45,359 nt of DNA from Methanosphaera sp. (GCA_017431845.1 JAFRKG010000063.1:1-45359); one strand, 5' to 3'; shown: positions 15,946-25,826, counted from the stretch's first letter. Numbers and translations are program-made. The notes: generated from the sequence alone by a model not told the origin.

Positions 15946-18579
15946 CTATTTTACCCTGAAACTAGTTTTAGCACTAGTATTTTTATAGTTGGTACTTCCA
16001 GCAAATGTTATTGTTACTTTGTTTGTGCCCTTGGTTGTTGTCTTATAAGTATAAGTGTATACTCCCTTTTTGTTGGTTTTAACTTTTACAGTTTTGCTGT
16101 TAATCTTGATTTTTACTAGGCTATTCATAACTGGTGATTTGAGGTTATCAGTTAATTTTCCAGTTATCTTAACTTTTTTGCCTTTGATGACTGTACTTAT
16201 CTTGTTTACTGTTATCTTGGTTGCACGTGCTACTGTTTTGAAAGTAGTTTTCTTAGTAACTGCCTTGTAGTACTTATTTCCTGAGTATGTTACTGTTACA
16301 TTATTGGTACCTATCTTGTTTGCTACAACTTTGAGTGCATATATTCCTTTGTTGTTAGTTTTTACTGTGTATGTTTTCTTGTTTACTTTTATTTTTATCT
16401 TAGTGTTTTTGATTAGATTTCCTGTTTTATCTTTAAGTTTACCTGTGATTGTTACTTTTTGTTTGTATTGTTTTTGTTTGTATGTTGGTATTGTGAGTTT
16501 GGTTGTTCGTTTGGTTACTGTGAATATTGTTTTAGCCGTGCTTGTCTTGTAGTTACTATTTCCTGGGAATGTTATTGTTATATTATTTTTTCCTATGATA
16601 CTTGCTTTGGTAGTGTATTTGTATACTCCTTTTGTGTCTGTTTTTACTGTCACAGTTTTATCATTGAGTTTTAGTTTTAATTTTGTGTTAGTTATCGTTT
16701 TCCCATTTTTATCTGTGAATTTTCCTGTGAGTACTATGTTATCTTTGTATTCTTTATTCGTAATTTTATTTATTGTTATTTTTGTGTTGGTTTGTTTATC
16801 ATCAAATATATTGTTTTTAATTATTACCTTACCTTCATTTGTATAGATTGTTCCAGAGTATATTGAGGTTTTTGAGTTTGTATTGTTTGTTATTGTAGCA
16901 TTTGTTTCATTAATAATTGCAGTTCCGTTTGTATAAGCTTTGTTTCTTATAAATGTATTGTTTTCAATATATATTTCGTTGTAAATGGAATCTGAATATA
17001 TTGCTGCCCCGTTATATTCTGCAGTGTTGTTTTCTAGTATGGACTTAGTAATATTCAAGTTAGAGTTGTAGATTGCTCCACCCCTTGCTGCACTGTTATA
17101 GTTTAGTATAGAGTTTACAATTCTTCCACCACAGGATATAGCTCCTCCATTTTGGTTTGCAGCATTATATTGTAATGTAGAATTGATCATATCAAAGTAA
17201 CTAAATCCAGATATTGCTCCACCATCTTTGTTTGCAGTGTTGTTGTTTAGTGTGGAATTAATAATATCTAAGTACCCCTCTTCGAAATTAATCGCTCCTC
17301 CATCCTGTTTTGCGATGTTGTATTGTAGTACGGTGTTATTTATTATTAACGATGGTACTACATAACCATATTGATGAATTGCTCCCCCAACTTGGTTTGC
17401 AGTATTGTATTGTAATACTGAATTAATAACTTCTAATGGTCCACAGTTTTGGATTGCTCCTCCACTATTTGTTGCAGTGTTATTTGTTAGTGTACATTTG
17501 TTAATGATGAATAGTCCGTCATCACCAAAATATGCGCCTTCATAGCTATAGGCTATTGCTCCCCCCACAGATGCGTTGTTGTTTTTTAGTGTACATTTGT
17601 AAATAATCCCTGTTTTAAATGAGCTAGCAATTGCTCCTCCAGCAATGGTTGCCTTGTTGTTGTTTAGTGTGGAATAGTTAATGGTGGTTTTTGCATCAGT
17701 ATTGATTGCTCCCCCGTTATATGATGAAGTGTTGTTGTTTAAGGTACTGTTGTTTATTGTTAATATTCCTTCGTTAGAGATTGCTCCTCCCCAATCTGTT
17801 GCAGTATTGCTGTTTAGTGTGCAGTTGTTTATTGTTAATTTCCCTTTAATGGAAATTGCTCCCCCTCTTTCTTTTGAAGTGTTGTTGTTTAGGGTACTGT
17901 TATTTATTGTTAATATTCCCTCCTCGCTACATATTGCTCCTCCATTTTCTGTTGCAAGGTTGTTGTTTAGGGTACTGTTTGTTATGGTTAGGTTTCCCGT
18001 GTTGTGTAGTGCTCCGCCGTTACTTGCATTGTTGTTTTTTAGTGTGCTGTTTGTTATGGTTAGTATTCCATTATTACTTATTGCTCCTCCCCTTTTTGCA
18101 TTACAATTGGTTATTATGATATTTTTTATTGTCACATTATTATTTTTATGGATGCTTAGAAAACTGAAATTGTTGTTACCATTAATATTTTTTCCATTAC
18201 CATTGAGTATAAGTGTTTTAATTGATTCATTTAATGGTGTTTCACCTTTAAGTTTAATGTTTGAGTTAATATTAACAGTTACTGTGTCATATGTGCTTGT
18301 TGTTAGTGCTTCATGTAATGAATTAAAATCAGTGACATTATAAGAGTTGCTTAATCTTTTTGTTGTTTTATTTGTTAATGTTTTCTTTATTTTTTTATTA
18401 TTGTCTTGTTTTTCTTTTATCACTTTTTGTTCTACTGCTAGTGTATCGGTACTGGTTTGTACGTTTTTTGTTAGTGTATCATGATTATCATTTGTATTGT
18501 TGGATACTTCTGCTGCATATGATACACTTAGTAGTAGTAGAATTAATGTGATTAGTAGGATGATTTTGTTTTTATTCAT
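15946..18579 (-). CDS. Adhesin-like protein: beta-helix and three Ig-like domains
   Basis: 877 residues from the ATG at 18579, preceded by GGTGAT (about 18587-18592). Signal peptide at 1-22 (cleavage near SYAAE), a charged Asn/Lys/Thr linker to about 85, then a parallel beta-helix region to about 575 with Chlamydia-PMP-type turns (GGAISN, NSTLNNNT, GGAIHQYG). Three basic Ig-like domains follow at about 600-877, each with KITGKLTDxxGxxxxN and YKTSTAKTxFxV-like ends. It has the same plan as the neighbouring adhesin but no coiled coil. No C-terminal anchor is seen. It probably belongs to the same exported Asn/Thr-rich family. A weak AATTTAAATATT box on the minus strand near 18640 could be its promoter. 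Confidence 0.88.
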   Translation of the reverse strand: MNKNKIILLITLILLLLSVSYAAEVSNNTNDNHDTLTKNVQTSTDTLAVEQKVIKEKQDNNKKIKKTLTNKTTKRLSNSYNVTDFNSLHEALTTSTYDTVTVNINSNIKLKGETPLNESIKTLILNGNGKNINGNNNFSFLSIHKNNNVTIKNIIITNCNAKRGGAISNNGILTITNSTLKNNNASNGGALHNTGNLTITNSTLNNNLATENGGAICSEEGILTINNSTLNNNTSKERGGAISIKGKLTINNCTLNSNTATDWGGAISNEGILTINNSTLNNNTSSYNGGAINTDAKTTINYSTLNNNKATIAGGAIASSFKTGIIYKCTLKNNNASVGGAIAYSYEGAYFGDDGLFIINKCTLTNNTATNSGGAIQNCGPLEVINSVLQYNTANQVGGAIHQYGYVVPSLIINNTVLQYNIAKQDGGAINFEEGYLDIINSTLNNNTANKDGGAISGFSYFDMINSTLQYNAANQNGGAISCGGRIVNSILNYNSAARGGAIYNSNLNITKSILENNTAEYNGAAIYSDSIYNEIYIENNTFIRNKAYTNGTAIINETNATITNNTNSKTSIYSGTIYTNEGKVIIKNNIFDDKQTNTKITINKITNKEYKDNIVLTGKFTDKNGKTITNTKLKLKLNDKTVTVKTDTKGVYKYTTKASIIGKNNITITFPGNSNYKTSTAKTIFTVTKRTTKLTIPTYKQKQYKQKVTITGKLKDKTGNLIKNTKIKIKVNKKTYTVKTNNKGIYALKVVANKIGTNNVTVTYSGNKYYKAVTKKTTFKTVARATKITVNKISTVIKGKKVKITGKLTDNLKSPVMNSLVKIKINSKTVKVKTNKKGVYTYTYKTTTKGTNKVTITFAGSTNYKNTSAKTSFRVK

Positions 18580-19385
18580 TTTTAATCACCACTTGTCATA
18601 TTTTATTTAGTATGTGATTTGGTTTGGGTAAAGCAATATTTAAATTTTTAGATATTTTATTTTGTGTTGATAAAAAGAGAAGTTTTTTGGAGTATAATAT
18701 GTTTAAAAGGTTTGTCCTATTATTCGTTGACTAAAAAAAAGCAGTTAATTTTATGAAAAGTTAGTTTTTAATTAAAATATAGTAAATATTGAATTATAAA
18801 TTCTATTTTAGGAGAAGTAAACAAAAGTATTTGGGGACGAAGGGTAACCTCCCCATTTAGTGATTATTGTAAATTTTTCTCTGTTGAGAAATTTATTTAC
18901 ATTTAAAAATGAAAAAATCATTTAAACAATGAAAATAACAAAAAAGTAATAATATCGACAATAATAAAGAAAATTCTGAAAATAACGAAATTTAGGTATT
19001 TTAAAATTTCCTTTTATGAATAATATTGTTGTTTGTATTATTCACTTTTATTTATTTATTATTTATTTAATATATACTTTTTAATTCACTTAAAATAATA
19101 GGAGTACTTTTATATTTGTGAAAAGGGATGGAGATCCTATTTTTTGTGTTTTTTGTTGATTATATGGTCTTTTAAGTTATATGTCTTGTATGTTGTTGAT
19201 TACTTTGTTGTGGTGTTTTGTGTCTGCACTTTTTTTGTTTAATGGTATCTTGTTATGTGTTTATTGTTTCTAGTATTGTTTGTGTGTGTGTTTTTGGTAT
19301 TTTTCGTTGTTATTTTATAAAAAAGGTTTTTTTGGGTGGTGTGGATGTTATGTGTTATTTATTGGGCTGTTTTATTGTTTTTGTT
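18580..19385. other. Long intergenic region, no gene recognised
   Basis: About 800 bases between the adhesin start and the UbiB stop. It holds the adhesin promoter at its left end, GGGGA/TCCCC arms with GGGTAACCT between them near 18833-18855, a TTTCTC-TGTT-GAGAAA hairpin at 18876-18891, and a terminator-like inverted repeat at 19097-19141. An untranslated RNA is possible but unproven. No credible protein is seen; a short plus-strand Cys/Phe/Val-rich frame near 19218 is probably antisense noise. Confidence 0.45.
19097..19146 (+). terminator. Plus-strand inverted repeat followed by T-run
   Basis: AATAGGA (19097-19103) pairs with TCCTATT (19135-19141) and the sequence continues TTTTTG. The 31-base loop is long. 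The orientation suits a plus-strand transcript, although no plus-strand gene lies here. Confidence 0.35.
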
Positions 19386-21041
19386 CTAGTAGTTTCCGCC
19401 TCTTATGATGAGGATTATTAGTATTACTCCGAATATTGCGCTGAATGTGAATCCTACGAATCCAAGTACTGGGTATCCCCATATTTTTAGTTCGGTTTCT
19501 ATGCCCATTATGAGTGATGATCCCATTAGTAGTGCTGCTGTTATTATGGCTAGTATGACTTCGTTTACTATTCTGGATACTAGTCTGTCGATTGTTGTTA
19601 GTTCTGCTTGGTCTATGGATATTTTCAGGTGTCCTTCTTCTACTATGCTGAAGAAGTTTAGTAGTGATTCTGGTAGTCTTTTGGCTAGGTGTTGTATGTC
19701 CATGAATGCGGATGTTCCTTTGAGGAATGCTCTTTTTGGGTGTAGTGTGTTTACTATCATTCGTAGTGCGTATGGTTTTACTATTTCTGTTGTGTTGAAG
19801 TCTGGGTATAATGATTTTCCTATGTCGTCTATCATTGATAGTGTTCTTATTACCATCATCAGGTCTCGGGGTAGGATTACTCCGTATTCGTTTAGTAGGT
19901 CGTTTTCGATTAGTCCTCTTAGTACTCCTGATATGTCATTGAATTGCATTCCATAGTATTGGTCTAATAGTTGCATTATCTCGTATTCTACTTCCTTGTA
20001 TTCTACTGAGTCTTCTATTATTCCCATGTAGATTAGTTGTTTTGTAAGTAGTTTTGCATCTCCTTCGGATATGAATATGAATAGTTGTGCTAGGTCTTCT
20101 CTTAGGTCATTGTCTAAGTGTCCCATCATTCCGAAGTCTACGAATGAGAGTTGGTTGTCTTCTAGTACAAATATGTTTCCTGGGTGTGGGTCTGCATGAT
20201 AAAATCCGTATAGTAATATTTGTTTGATGAATGAGTCTGCTCCTTGTAGTGCTATTTGTTTTTTGTCATATTTTTCATCGTCTGATTTTAGTACTTTGTT
20301 TAAGCTTACTCCGTCTAGGTATTCCATTGTTAGTACTTTTTTGGTGGTGTATTCCATGTGTATTTCTGGTATGTATACTGGATCGTTTTTTAGCAGGTCT
20401 CCCAGGTGTATTGCGTTCATTGCCTCGAATTTGTAGTCTATTTCTTTTTTTATGTCTCTTTCAAATACTTCTACTAATCCTGGTAGGTTGTATGATTTTG
20501 CTATGTCTAAACTGTTATCTATCCGGTTTGCTATTATTTTCATTATGCGTATGTCACTTTTTAGTGTTTGTTCTAGTCCTGGGTGTTGTACTTTTACTGC
20601 TACTTTTTCGTTGTTTATGAGTGCTGTGTGTACTTGTCCTACACTTGCTGATGCTATTGGTTCCTCGCTGAAGTCTTCGAATATTTCATCTATTGGTTTT
20701 GAAAATTCTGTTTCTATTATTTCTTTTACTGTTTCGTAATCGTCTATTGGTGCTGATTCTTGTAGGTTGGTTAGTTCTTCTGCTAGTTCAAATCCTATGA
20801 GTTCTGGGTATGTGCTTAGTGTTTGTCCTAGTTTGATGAATGTTGTTCCCAGTTCTTCTAGCACATATCTTATTCTTACTGTATAGTCGTTTGGTATTTC
20901 TTCTGATATGTCTTCTTTTGAGAATGGTGCTTTGTTTCTGTTTACGATGTATGATGTTAATGATTCGAATCCGTATTTTATGAGTACACGTACTATCTCG
21001 TTTATACGTGATATGTCATTTCGTCTGTCTTCGAATATCAT
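19386..21041 (-). CDS. UbiB/ABC1/AarF-family atypical kinase-like protein
   Basis: About 551 residues. The ATG at 21041 has GTGATG 6-7 bases upstream and is my choice; an ATG at 21050 and a GTG at 21053 are in frame. Counting from 21053, the family signatures are KLGQ (74-77), the Ala-rich nucleotide loop ASASVGQ (134-140), the lysine in VAVKVQHPG (154), YHADPHPGN in the catalytic loop, and FVDFGMMG as the metal-binding DFG equivalent. Two hydrophobic segments at the C-terminus should anchor it in the membrane. In bacteria and mitochondria the family supports quinone biosynthesis through ATPase activity. Methanogens of this order lack ubiquinone, so a lipid or prenyl substrate is only inferred. 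It follows the zinc-ribbon gene by about 78 bases and may be cotranscribed. Confidence 0.92.
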   Translation of the reverse strand: MIFEDRRNDISRINEIVRVLIKYGFESLTSYIVNRNKAPFSKEDISEEIPNDYTVRIRYVLEELGTTFIKLGQTLSTYPELIGFELAEELTNLQESAPIDDYETVKEIIETEFSKPIDEIFEDFSEEPIASASVGQVHTALINNEKVAVKVQHPGLEQTLKSDIRIMKIIANRIDNSLDIAKSYNLPGLVEVFERDIKKEIDYKFEAMNAIHLGDLLKNDPVYIPEIHMEYTTKKVLTMEYLDGVSLNKVLKSDDEKYDKKQIALQGADSFIKQILLYGFYHADPHPGNIFVLEDNQLSFVDFGMMGHLDNDLREDLAQLFIFISEGDAKLLTKQLIYMGIIEDSVEYKEVEYEIMQLLDQYYGMQFNDISGVLRGLIENDLLNEYGVILPRDLMMVIRTLSMIDDIGKSLYPDFNTTEIVKPYALRMIVNTLHPKRAFLKGTSAFMDIQHLAKRLPESLLNFFSIVEEGHLKISIDQAELTTIDRLVSRIVNEVILAIITAALLMGSSLIMGIETELKIWGYPVLGFVGFTFSAIFGVILIILIIRGGNY

Positions 21042-21119
21042 TTTTTTCATCACATCTTGGGATTATTGTTTAAAAAAAAAATTGTTTTTTTGGTGGTTAT
21101 ATTATTCTTTTTTTTGGTT

Positions 21120-22541
21120 TTATAACCCTATGTTTTGTAATAGGAATGTTGCTACTACTACTGCGATTATTAGTATGAGTATTATTATTAGTATTGTTGT
21201 TATTCTGCTTGTTATTGAGTTGATGTTTTCGTCTACGTCAAATGATTCGTCGATTAGTTCATCGTCTAGTTTTGTGTTGAATTTGGATTTTATTTCCTCG
21301 TCTGCTTCGTTTACTTCTACTTGTGGTTTTGTGGTTTTCTTTTTGATTACTTGGTTTTGGTTTCTTGATTCTTTTATTGAGTTTATTATTGGTGTGTCAT
21401 TGTCTTCGTTTACTAGTTCTTCCAGGTCTATTTGTTCTGGTTCTGTTTTTGTTGGTGTTACTGCTTTTGGTACTGTTTGTGGTTGTGGTTCTGGTTTTGT
21501 TTCTGGTTTTTGTATTGTTGGAATTATTGGTTCTGGTTTTGGTGTTTGGATTGTTGGTTCTTGTTTTATGACTGGTTCTGGTATTTCTTCGAATGTTGCT
21601 TGTTTTGGTGTGACTTCTTGTGGTACTATTTTTTGTGTTGGTGCTTCTTCGATTATTGGTGCCTGTTCTACTACTGGTTCAGCTACTGGTTCTGGTACTG
21701 GTTCTGCTACTGGTTCTGCTACTGGTTCTGGTACTGGTTCTGGTACTGGTTCTGCTACTTGTTCTACTACTGGTTCTGGTACCTGTTCTACTACTGGTTC
21801 TGGTACCTGTTCCACTACTGGTTCTGCTGCTGGTTCCTCAACATGATCTGGTGTTATTACTGGTGATTCATCTTCTAGTGTAAATGAATCATCCACTATA
21901 AAATCATCAAATATATCTACAACTTCATCATTTGCTACTACAGCATCTGTTGGAACTTCTTCAGTTACTGTTTCTGTAACTACTGGTTCTTCTACAACAG
22001 TTTCTTCTACTACTGGTGCTTCTTGTACTGCTTCTGTTACTACTGGTTCTTCTTGTACTGTTTCTGTTACTACTTGTTGTGTTGTTTGTACTGTTTCTTG
22101 TGGTATGGTTTCTTGTATGTTTTCTGTTTTTGTTTCTGGGATTATTACTTCTTCAGGAGTTATTGATGGTTTTGGTATTGTTGGTTTACTTCTTTTTCTT
22201 GGTTTTATTGGATTTGCTATTGTTGCTTTTGCTGCTCTTATTCCCTGACTTACATTTTCTTTGAAGTTAGATTCTTTTTTCTCAACTACTTGTAATGAGT
22301 CATCTATTTCGCCCATAACTGGTTCTGCTTTTGGTTCAATTCCTGTATTTTTTATTATGATTGATTCTTCATCTATTGGTGCTTCTTGCCATATTACATC
22401 TTCTTCTATGGATTCTCCTTTGTCTAGTGCAACTAGAGGATCATATTCTTCTTTTTTAATTTCTTCGTTTACTTTTGCTCCGCATTTAGCACAGAATGCG
22501 TCGCCTTCGTTTAGTTGTGACCCGCATTTTTTACAAAACAT
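21120..22541 (-). CDS. Zinc-ribbon protein with Pro/Glu/Val repeat spacer and C-terminal membrane anchor
   Basis: 473 residues from the ATG at 22541, with AAAGGAG upstream. A zinc ribbon opens the protein (CKKCG at 3-7 and CAKCG at 17-21). The middle is low-complexity: Glu/Thr/Val/Gln-rich stretches, then at about 230-295 a repeat of EPVVEQVPEPV-type units. One C-terminal hydrophobic helix (TTILIIILILIIAVVVATFLL) ends six residues before the stop, so the protein is probably tail-anchored with the zinc ribbon in the cytoplasm. No catalytic domain is visible. It precedes the UbiB-like gene in the same direction. Function unknown; the layout suggests a membrane scaffold or tether. Confidence 0.8.
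   Translation of the reverse strand: MFCKKCGSQLNEGDAFCAKCGAKVNEEIKKEEYDPLVALDKGESIEEDVIWQEAPIDEESIIIKNTGIEPKAEPVMGEIDDSLQVVEKKESNFKENVSQGIRAAKATIANPIKPRKRSKPTIPKPSITPEEVIIPETKTENIQETIPQETVQTTQQVVTETVQEEPVVTEAVQEAPVVEETVVEEPVVTETVTEEVPTDAVVANDEVVDIFDDFIVDDSFTLEDESPVITPDHVEEPAAEPVVEQVPEPVVEQVPEPVVEQVAEPVPEPVPEPVAEPVAEPVPEPVAEPVVEQAPIIEEAPTQKIVPQEVTPKQATFEEIPEPVIKQEPTIQTPKPEPIIPTIQKPETKPEPQPQTVPKAVTPTKTEPEQIDLEELVNEDNDTPIINSIKESRNQNQVIKKKTTKPQVEVNEADEEIKSKFNTKLDDELIDESFDVDENINSITSRITTILIIILILIIAVVVATFLLQNIGL
21660..21838. repeat. Short tandem repeat coding EPV-type units
   Basis: Units of 12-18 bases such as GGTTCTGCTACT and GGTTCTGGTACT repeat and encode VPEPVAEPV on the minus strand. Unit lengths are multiples of three, so copy-number change would keep the frame. 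Confidence 0.8.
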
Positions 22542-22975
22542 TTACTCGACTCCTTTTAGTTGTTTAAAATATTGTTAAATGATATGGATAAAATTTATTA
22601 AAAAATCTATTACCCTGAACGTTTGTATCCATTTATATTAATGACTGGAATTTTATATTACATATTATTATATTTTTTATAATATTTAAATTCTCATGTT
22701 TTTGTTTAAAAAATTAAAAAATAGTATAAATTTCTGATTAATCTAATAAAATAAAGATATTTCATTATCCTACATTATTCAAAAGGGTACATATTCTTTC
22801 CTAATCCTACAATAGAAACAAATTATTCATTTATAGAATATAAATCATATCAGTAGTTTAAATGAAATAAATATATACTCCTTACAAAAGAGAACGTGGA
22901 CAACTCCAATGAATAATTAATTATTATTTTTCTGAAAAAGATAAAAATAGGATATTATATTAAGGAAGTGATTTA
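22542..22975. other. AT-rich intergenic region, no gene seen
   Basis: About 430 bases upstream of the zinc-ribbon gene on one side and of a decayed AbrB-like frame on the other. Only promoter sequence is expected here; no single TATA box stands out. Confidence 0.4.
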
Positions 22976-23122
22976 ATGTATAAATCTATCAAGTAGAGTA
23001 AAAATAATCAAATAGCAATACCCCTTAGAGTTTAGAAAATTATTGGATTAAATCAATCATTCATTTTTTTCTTAAATATGATGAAACTCTCCCATAAGAC
23101 GATAGTACAGCAGCTAATGTGA
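22976..23122 (+). pseudogene. Decayed AbrB/SpoVT-like (antitoxin-type) N-terminus
   Basis: An ATG at 22976 follows a strong GGAAGTGAT site (22964-22972). The frame reads MYKSIK, TAG, SKNNQIAIPLRV, TAG, KIIGLN and goes on without stop to a TGA at 23120. The spaced pattern SKNNQIAIPxxVxKxxGL matches the swapped-hairpin DNA-binding motif of AbrB-family regulators (S-K-x-Q-I-x-I-P-x-x-V-R-x-x-L-G-L). Two stops within 14 codons show it is dead. No toxin partner is visible next to it. Confidence 0.4.
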
Positions 23123-23246
23123 TAAAAAACAGAGAAATTGTTTAAATTTACTCATTTAGCCCCGATTTTAACAAAATAGATTGAATAATAAGAATACATT
23201 AATGAAAATAGGATTTTGAAAGAAGAGTATAAAAGGTTAATATATA

Positions 23247-24557
23247 TTATCCTATTACTCTTAGATTTTCTGCAATTACCTTCGGTGTTATACAGGATCC
23301 TATTTGTCTTGTTTGACTGTTTAGTGCTGTTGCTGTTTTTATTATGTCAAAGATGTTACCAGATATCATTGCCTTTTTGATTGGATTTTTTATTTCACCA
23401 TTTTTTATTTCAAATGCATTTCGTGCTTCTACTGAGAAGTCACCAGTTATTGGGTTTGCTGTATGTGCTCCCATTACACTGTTTACTGTTATTGCTTCTT
23501 TGATTTCTGTTAGGTCTGTTTTTTCTTTAAAGTCCAGTTGTAAGTTTGTGAATCCGACGTGAGGTACTGAGTTAAATCCGGACCTTGAAGCGTTTGCGGT
23601 TGTTTTAACATTTCCTTCTTCCTTGTTTGCATGGTATGTGTCGTAGATGAAACTGTTTAGTACTCCGTCTTTGATTAGTTCTGTTTTTTCTGATGGTGTT
23701 CCTTCATCATCAAATTTGGATGATGCGTTTGCTCCTGGTATTGTTGCATCATCATATAATGAGAATGATTCGTTTGCTACTTGTTGTCCTAGTTTGTCTT
23801 GGAAGTATGATCTTCCTCTTTGTGTGTTTTCACTGCTTAGTGCTGAGAAGAATGTTCCAAGTAGTCCTGTTAATGCGAAGTAGTCTAGTATTACTGTGGT
23901 TGTTCTTGTTTGTGTTGCTTTTCCTCCCCTGGAGTTTTTTGCGAGGCTTGTGGATTCCTGTACTACTCTTTCTATGTCGAGGTCTGTTGTGTGACTTACA
24001 TCGTATTCGTATGCACTTGAGTATCCTTCATCTTCTGGGGCGTTTAATGATACTGATATTCCTGAGCTTGTCTGTTCTTCTGATACGAATACTCCATTGG
24101 AGTTTGCTAGTACTGTTTTTCCTGTTGCTACTTCATATTCTGCTGATGTTGGCTGGCATTCTTCTTCTTTTACCATGCTTATTAGGTTGTTGCATGTTTG
24201 TATTGCTTCTTGTAGTGTGATGTCTTCTATTCGTGGGTCATATAGTCCTTTTACTGTTGTGTATTTTTCTGGTTTTTCTATTATTGCGAGGTTTTCGTCG
24301 GGATTGTTTAGTTTTGAGTTTTTTATTGCTTGTTGTATTACTTCATCTATCCTGTTTATGTTTGTTGTGTAGGAGAATCCTTGTTGTTGGTTGTTTATTA
24401 CTCGTACTCCTATCCCTGTTATGTCTTCTTCTTTTGCATAGTTTACTTCATCGTTTAGTACTGATACTTCTGTTGATTTTTCTTGTTCCAGGAATACTTC
24501 TGAGTAGTCTACTTGTTTTGTTAGTTTGTTTATTATGTTTTCAACTATATTTTCCAT
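23247..24557 (-). CDS. TldD/PmbA (TldE-like) family protein
   Basis: 436 residues from the ATG at 24557, with GTAGGAGA upstream. The sequence has the two-part TldD/PmbA fold: an N-terminal region containing EVSVLNDEVNYAKEEDITGIGVR, and a C-terminal region with FDDEGTPSEKTELIKDGVLNSFIYD, HVGFTNL and GDFSVEARNAFEIKNGEIKNP. The TldD-type HExxxH zinc site is absent, so this is the TldE/PmbA-like partner. TldD-TldE complexes degrade or process small peptides. It starts 24 bases after the hypD stop, so the two genes are probably in one operon. No TldD partner lies in the window. Confidence 0.9.
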   Translation of the reverse strand: MENIVENIINKLTKQVDYSEVFLEQEKSTEVSVLNDEVNYAKEEDITGIGVRVINNQQQGFSYTTNINRIDEVIQQAIKNSKLNNPDENLAIIEKPEKYTTVKGLYDPRIEDITLQEAIQTCNNLISMVKEEECQPTSAEYEVATGKTVLANSNGVFVSEEQTSSGISVSLNAPEDEGYSSAYEYDVSHTTDLDIERVVQESTSLAKNSRGGKATQTRTTTVILDYFALTGLLGTFFSALSSENTQRGRSYFQDKLGQQVANESFSLYDDATIPGANASSKFDDEGTPSEKTELIKDGVLNSFIYDTYHANKEEGNVKTTANASRSGFNSVPHVGFTNLQLDFKEKTDLTEIKEAITVNSVMGAHTANPITGDFSVEARNAFEIKNGEIKNPIKKAMISGNIFDIIKTATALNSQTRQIGSCITPKVIAENLRVIG

Positions 24558-24581
24558 GTTTTTTATTCTCCTACTTTGTGT

Positions 24582-25631
24582 TTAGTCATCCATCTTGGAG
24601 TATCTGTATGCTATGTTACATGTTCCTTCTTTACTTACCATACATGCTCCTATTGGGTGTAGTGGGTTGCATTCTCCGCGGAATAGTTTGCAGTCTTCTG
24701 GTCTTGCCATTCCTCTTAGGATTGGTCCGCAGATACATCCTTGTGGCACGTTTTGTGTGTCTGGTAGGTCCATGTCATATTTTTTTCTGGCGTTGTGGTC
24801 ATCGAATTCTTTTTTGAGTTCGTATATGGAGTTTGGTATTTCTGGGAATCCTCTCCATTCTTTGGTTGTTACTTCGAATACTTCGTCCATTGCTGCTATT
24901 GCTTTTACGTTTCCTTCTTCACGTACTGCTCTTTTGTATTCGTTTTGTACTCTTGGGTTGTCTTCTTTTTTCTGTTTTAGTATTAGGTATATTGAGTATA
25001 GTATGTCTAGTGGGTTGAATCCTGCTACTGCTTGTGGTATTCCGTAGTCCTCGGATAGGTAATTGAATGGTTTTGTTCCTATTATTGTGCATACGTGTCC
25101 TGGTTCTATTAGTCCGTCTAGTTTTACTTCGTCGTGTACTAGGAAGTCTAGTGTTGGTGGTATTAGTCTGTGACTGCTTAGTACTGAGAAGTTTTCTGGT
25201 GGATTACTGAGCATTTCGCTTGCAGTGGTTGGTGCTGTTGTTTCAAATCCTGCTGACATGAATACTACGTCGTTGTCTATTTCGTTTGCCAGGTCTACTG
25301 CGTTTCCTATTCCGTATACTATTCTTACATCTGCTCCTTCTGCTTTTGCGTCTGCTAATGATTTTTCTGTTCCTGGTACTCTTAGCATGTCTCCGAATAT
25401 TGTTACTGTTACTCCTTGTTCTGCTAGTGCTACGCATTCGTCTATTTCTCTTGCTGGTACTACACAAACTGGGCATCCTGGTCCTGCTACTATTTCTACT
25501 TCTGGTGGTAGCATTGATCTGATACCGTTATACATTATTGTGTGTTCGTGTGATCCGCATACGTGCATAATTTTCATTGGTTGTTTTACTTCGTTGATTT
25601 TTTTTATAATATCTTTTGTTAAATTTTTCAT
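24582..25631 (-). CDS. hypD: Hydrogenase maturation protein HypD
   Basis: 349 residues, the usual length. HypD is the iron-sulfur scaffold that works with HypC to build the Fe(CN)2CO group of [NiFe] hydrogenases. Diagnostic motifs: MHVCGSHEH near the start, AGPGCPVCVVP around residue 50, and a cysteine-rich C-terminus with CICGPILRG, then C-x-ECNPLHPIGACMVS, holding the 4Fe-4S ligands. Hydrogenotrophic methanogens depend on several [NiFe] hydrogenases, so the gene is expected. The ATG at 25631 opens it; a GGGAG lies rather far upstream, at 14 bases. It leads an operon with the TldE-like gene and is divergent from the F430 synthase gene. Confidence 0.97.
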   Translation of the reverse strand: MKNLTKDIIKKINEVKQPMKIMHVCGSHEHTIMYNGIRSMLPPEVEIVAGPGCPVCVVPAREIDECVALAEQGVTVTIFGDMLRVPGTEKSLADAKAEGADVRIVYGIGNAVDLANEIDNDVVFMSAGFETTAPTTASEMLSNPPENFSVLSSHRLIPPTLDFLVHDEVKLDGLIEPGHVCTIIGTKPFNYLSEDYGIPQAVAGFNPLDILYSIYLILKQKKEDNPRVQNEYKRAVREEGNVKAIAAMDEVFEVTTKEWRGFPEIPNSIYELKKEFDDHNARKKYDMDLPDTQNVPQGCICGPILRGMARPEDCKLFRGECNPLHPIGACMVSKEGTCNIAYRYSKMDD

Positions 25632-25826
25632 TTAAACCAAAAACTCCCTATTATTTCTTTAAATTATTAAATTAATTGAATGACTAGTTTATGTTTTCTT
25701 CTTTAATCACTGATAATTATTATTATAATCAATATATTTAAAATGTGGCTTTTAGTATTTTGGTTTAAAATGTAAATATGAGTAGTATCAAAGATAATAT
25801 TATAATATTTTTAGGAGTAAATAATA

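Noticed and set aside
19218-19421. 67-residue plus-strand frame overlapping the end of the UbiB gene
   Set aside because: Cys/Phe/Val-rich, no ribosome binding site, runs into an antisense overlap.
21365-22264. Plus-strand Leu/Val/Trp-rich frames opposite the zinc-ribbon gene
   Set aside because: Antisense of the EPV repeat; the minus-strand protein has clear domains and a ribosome binding site.
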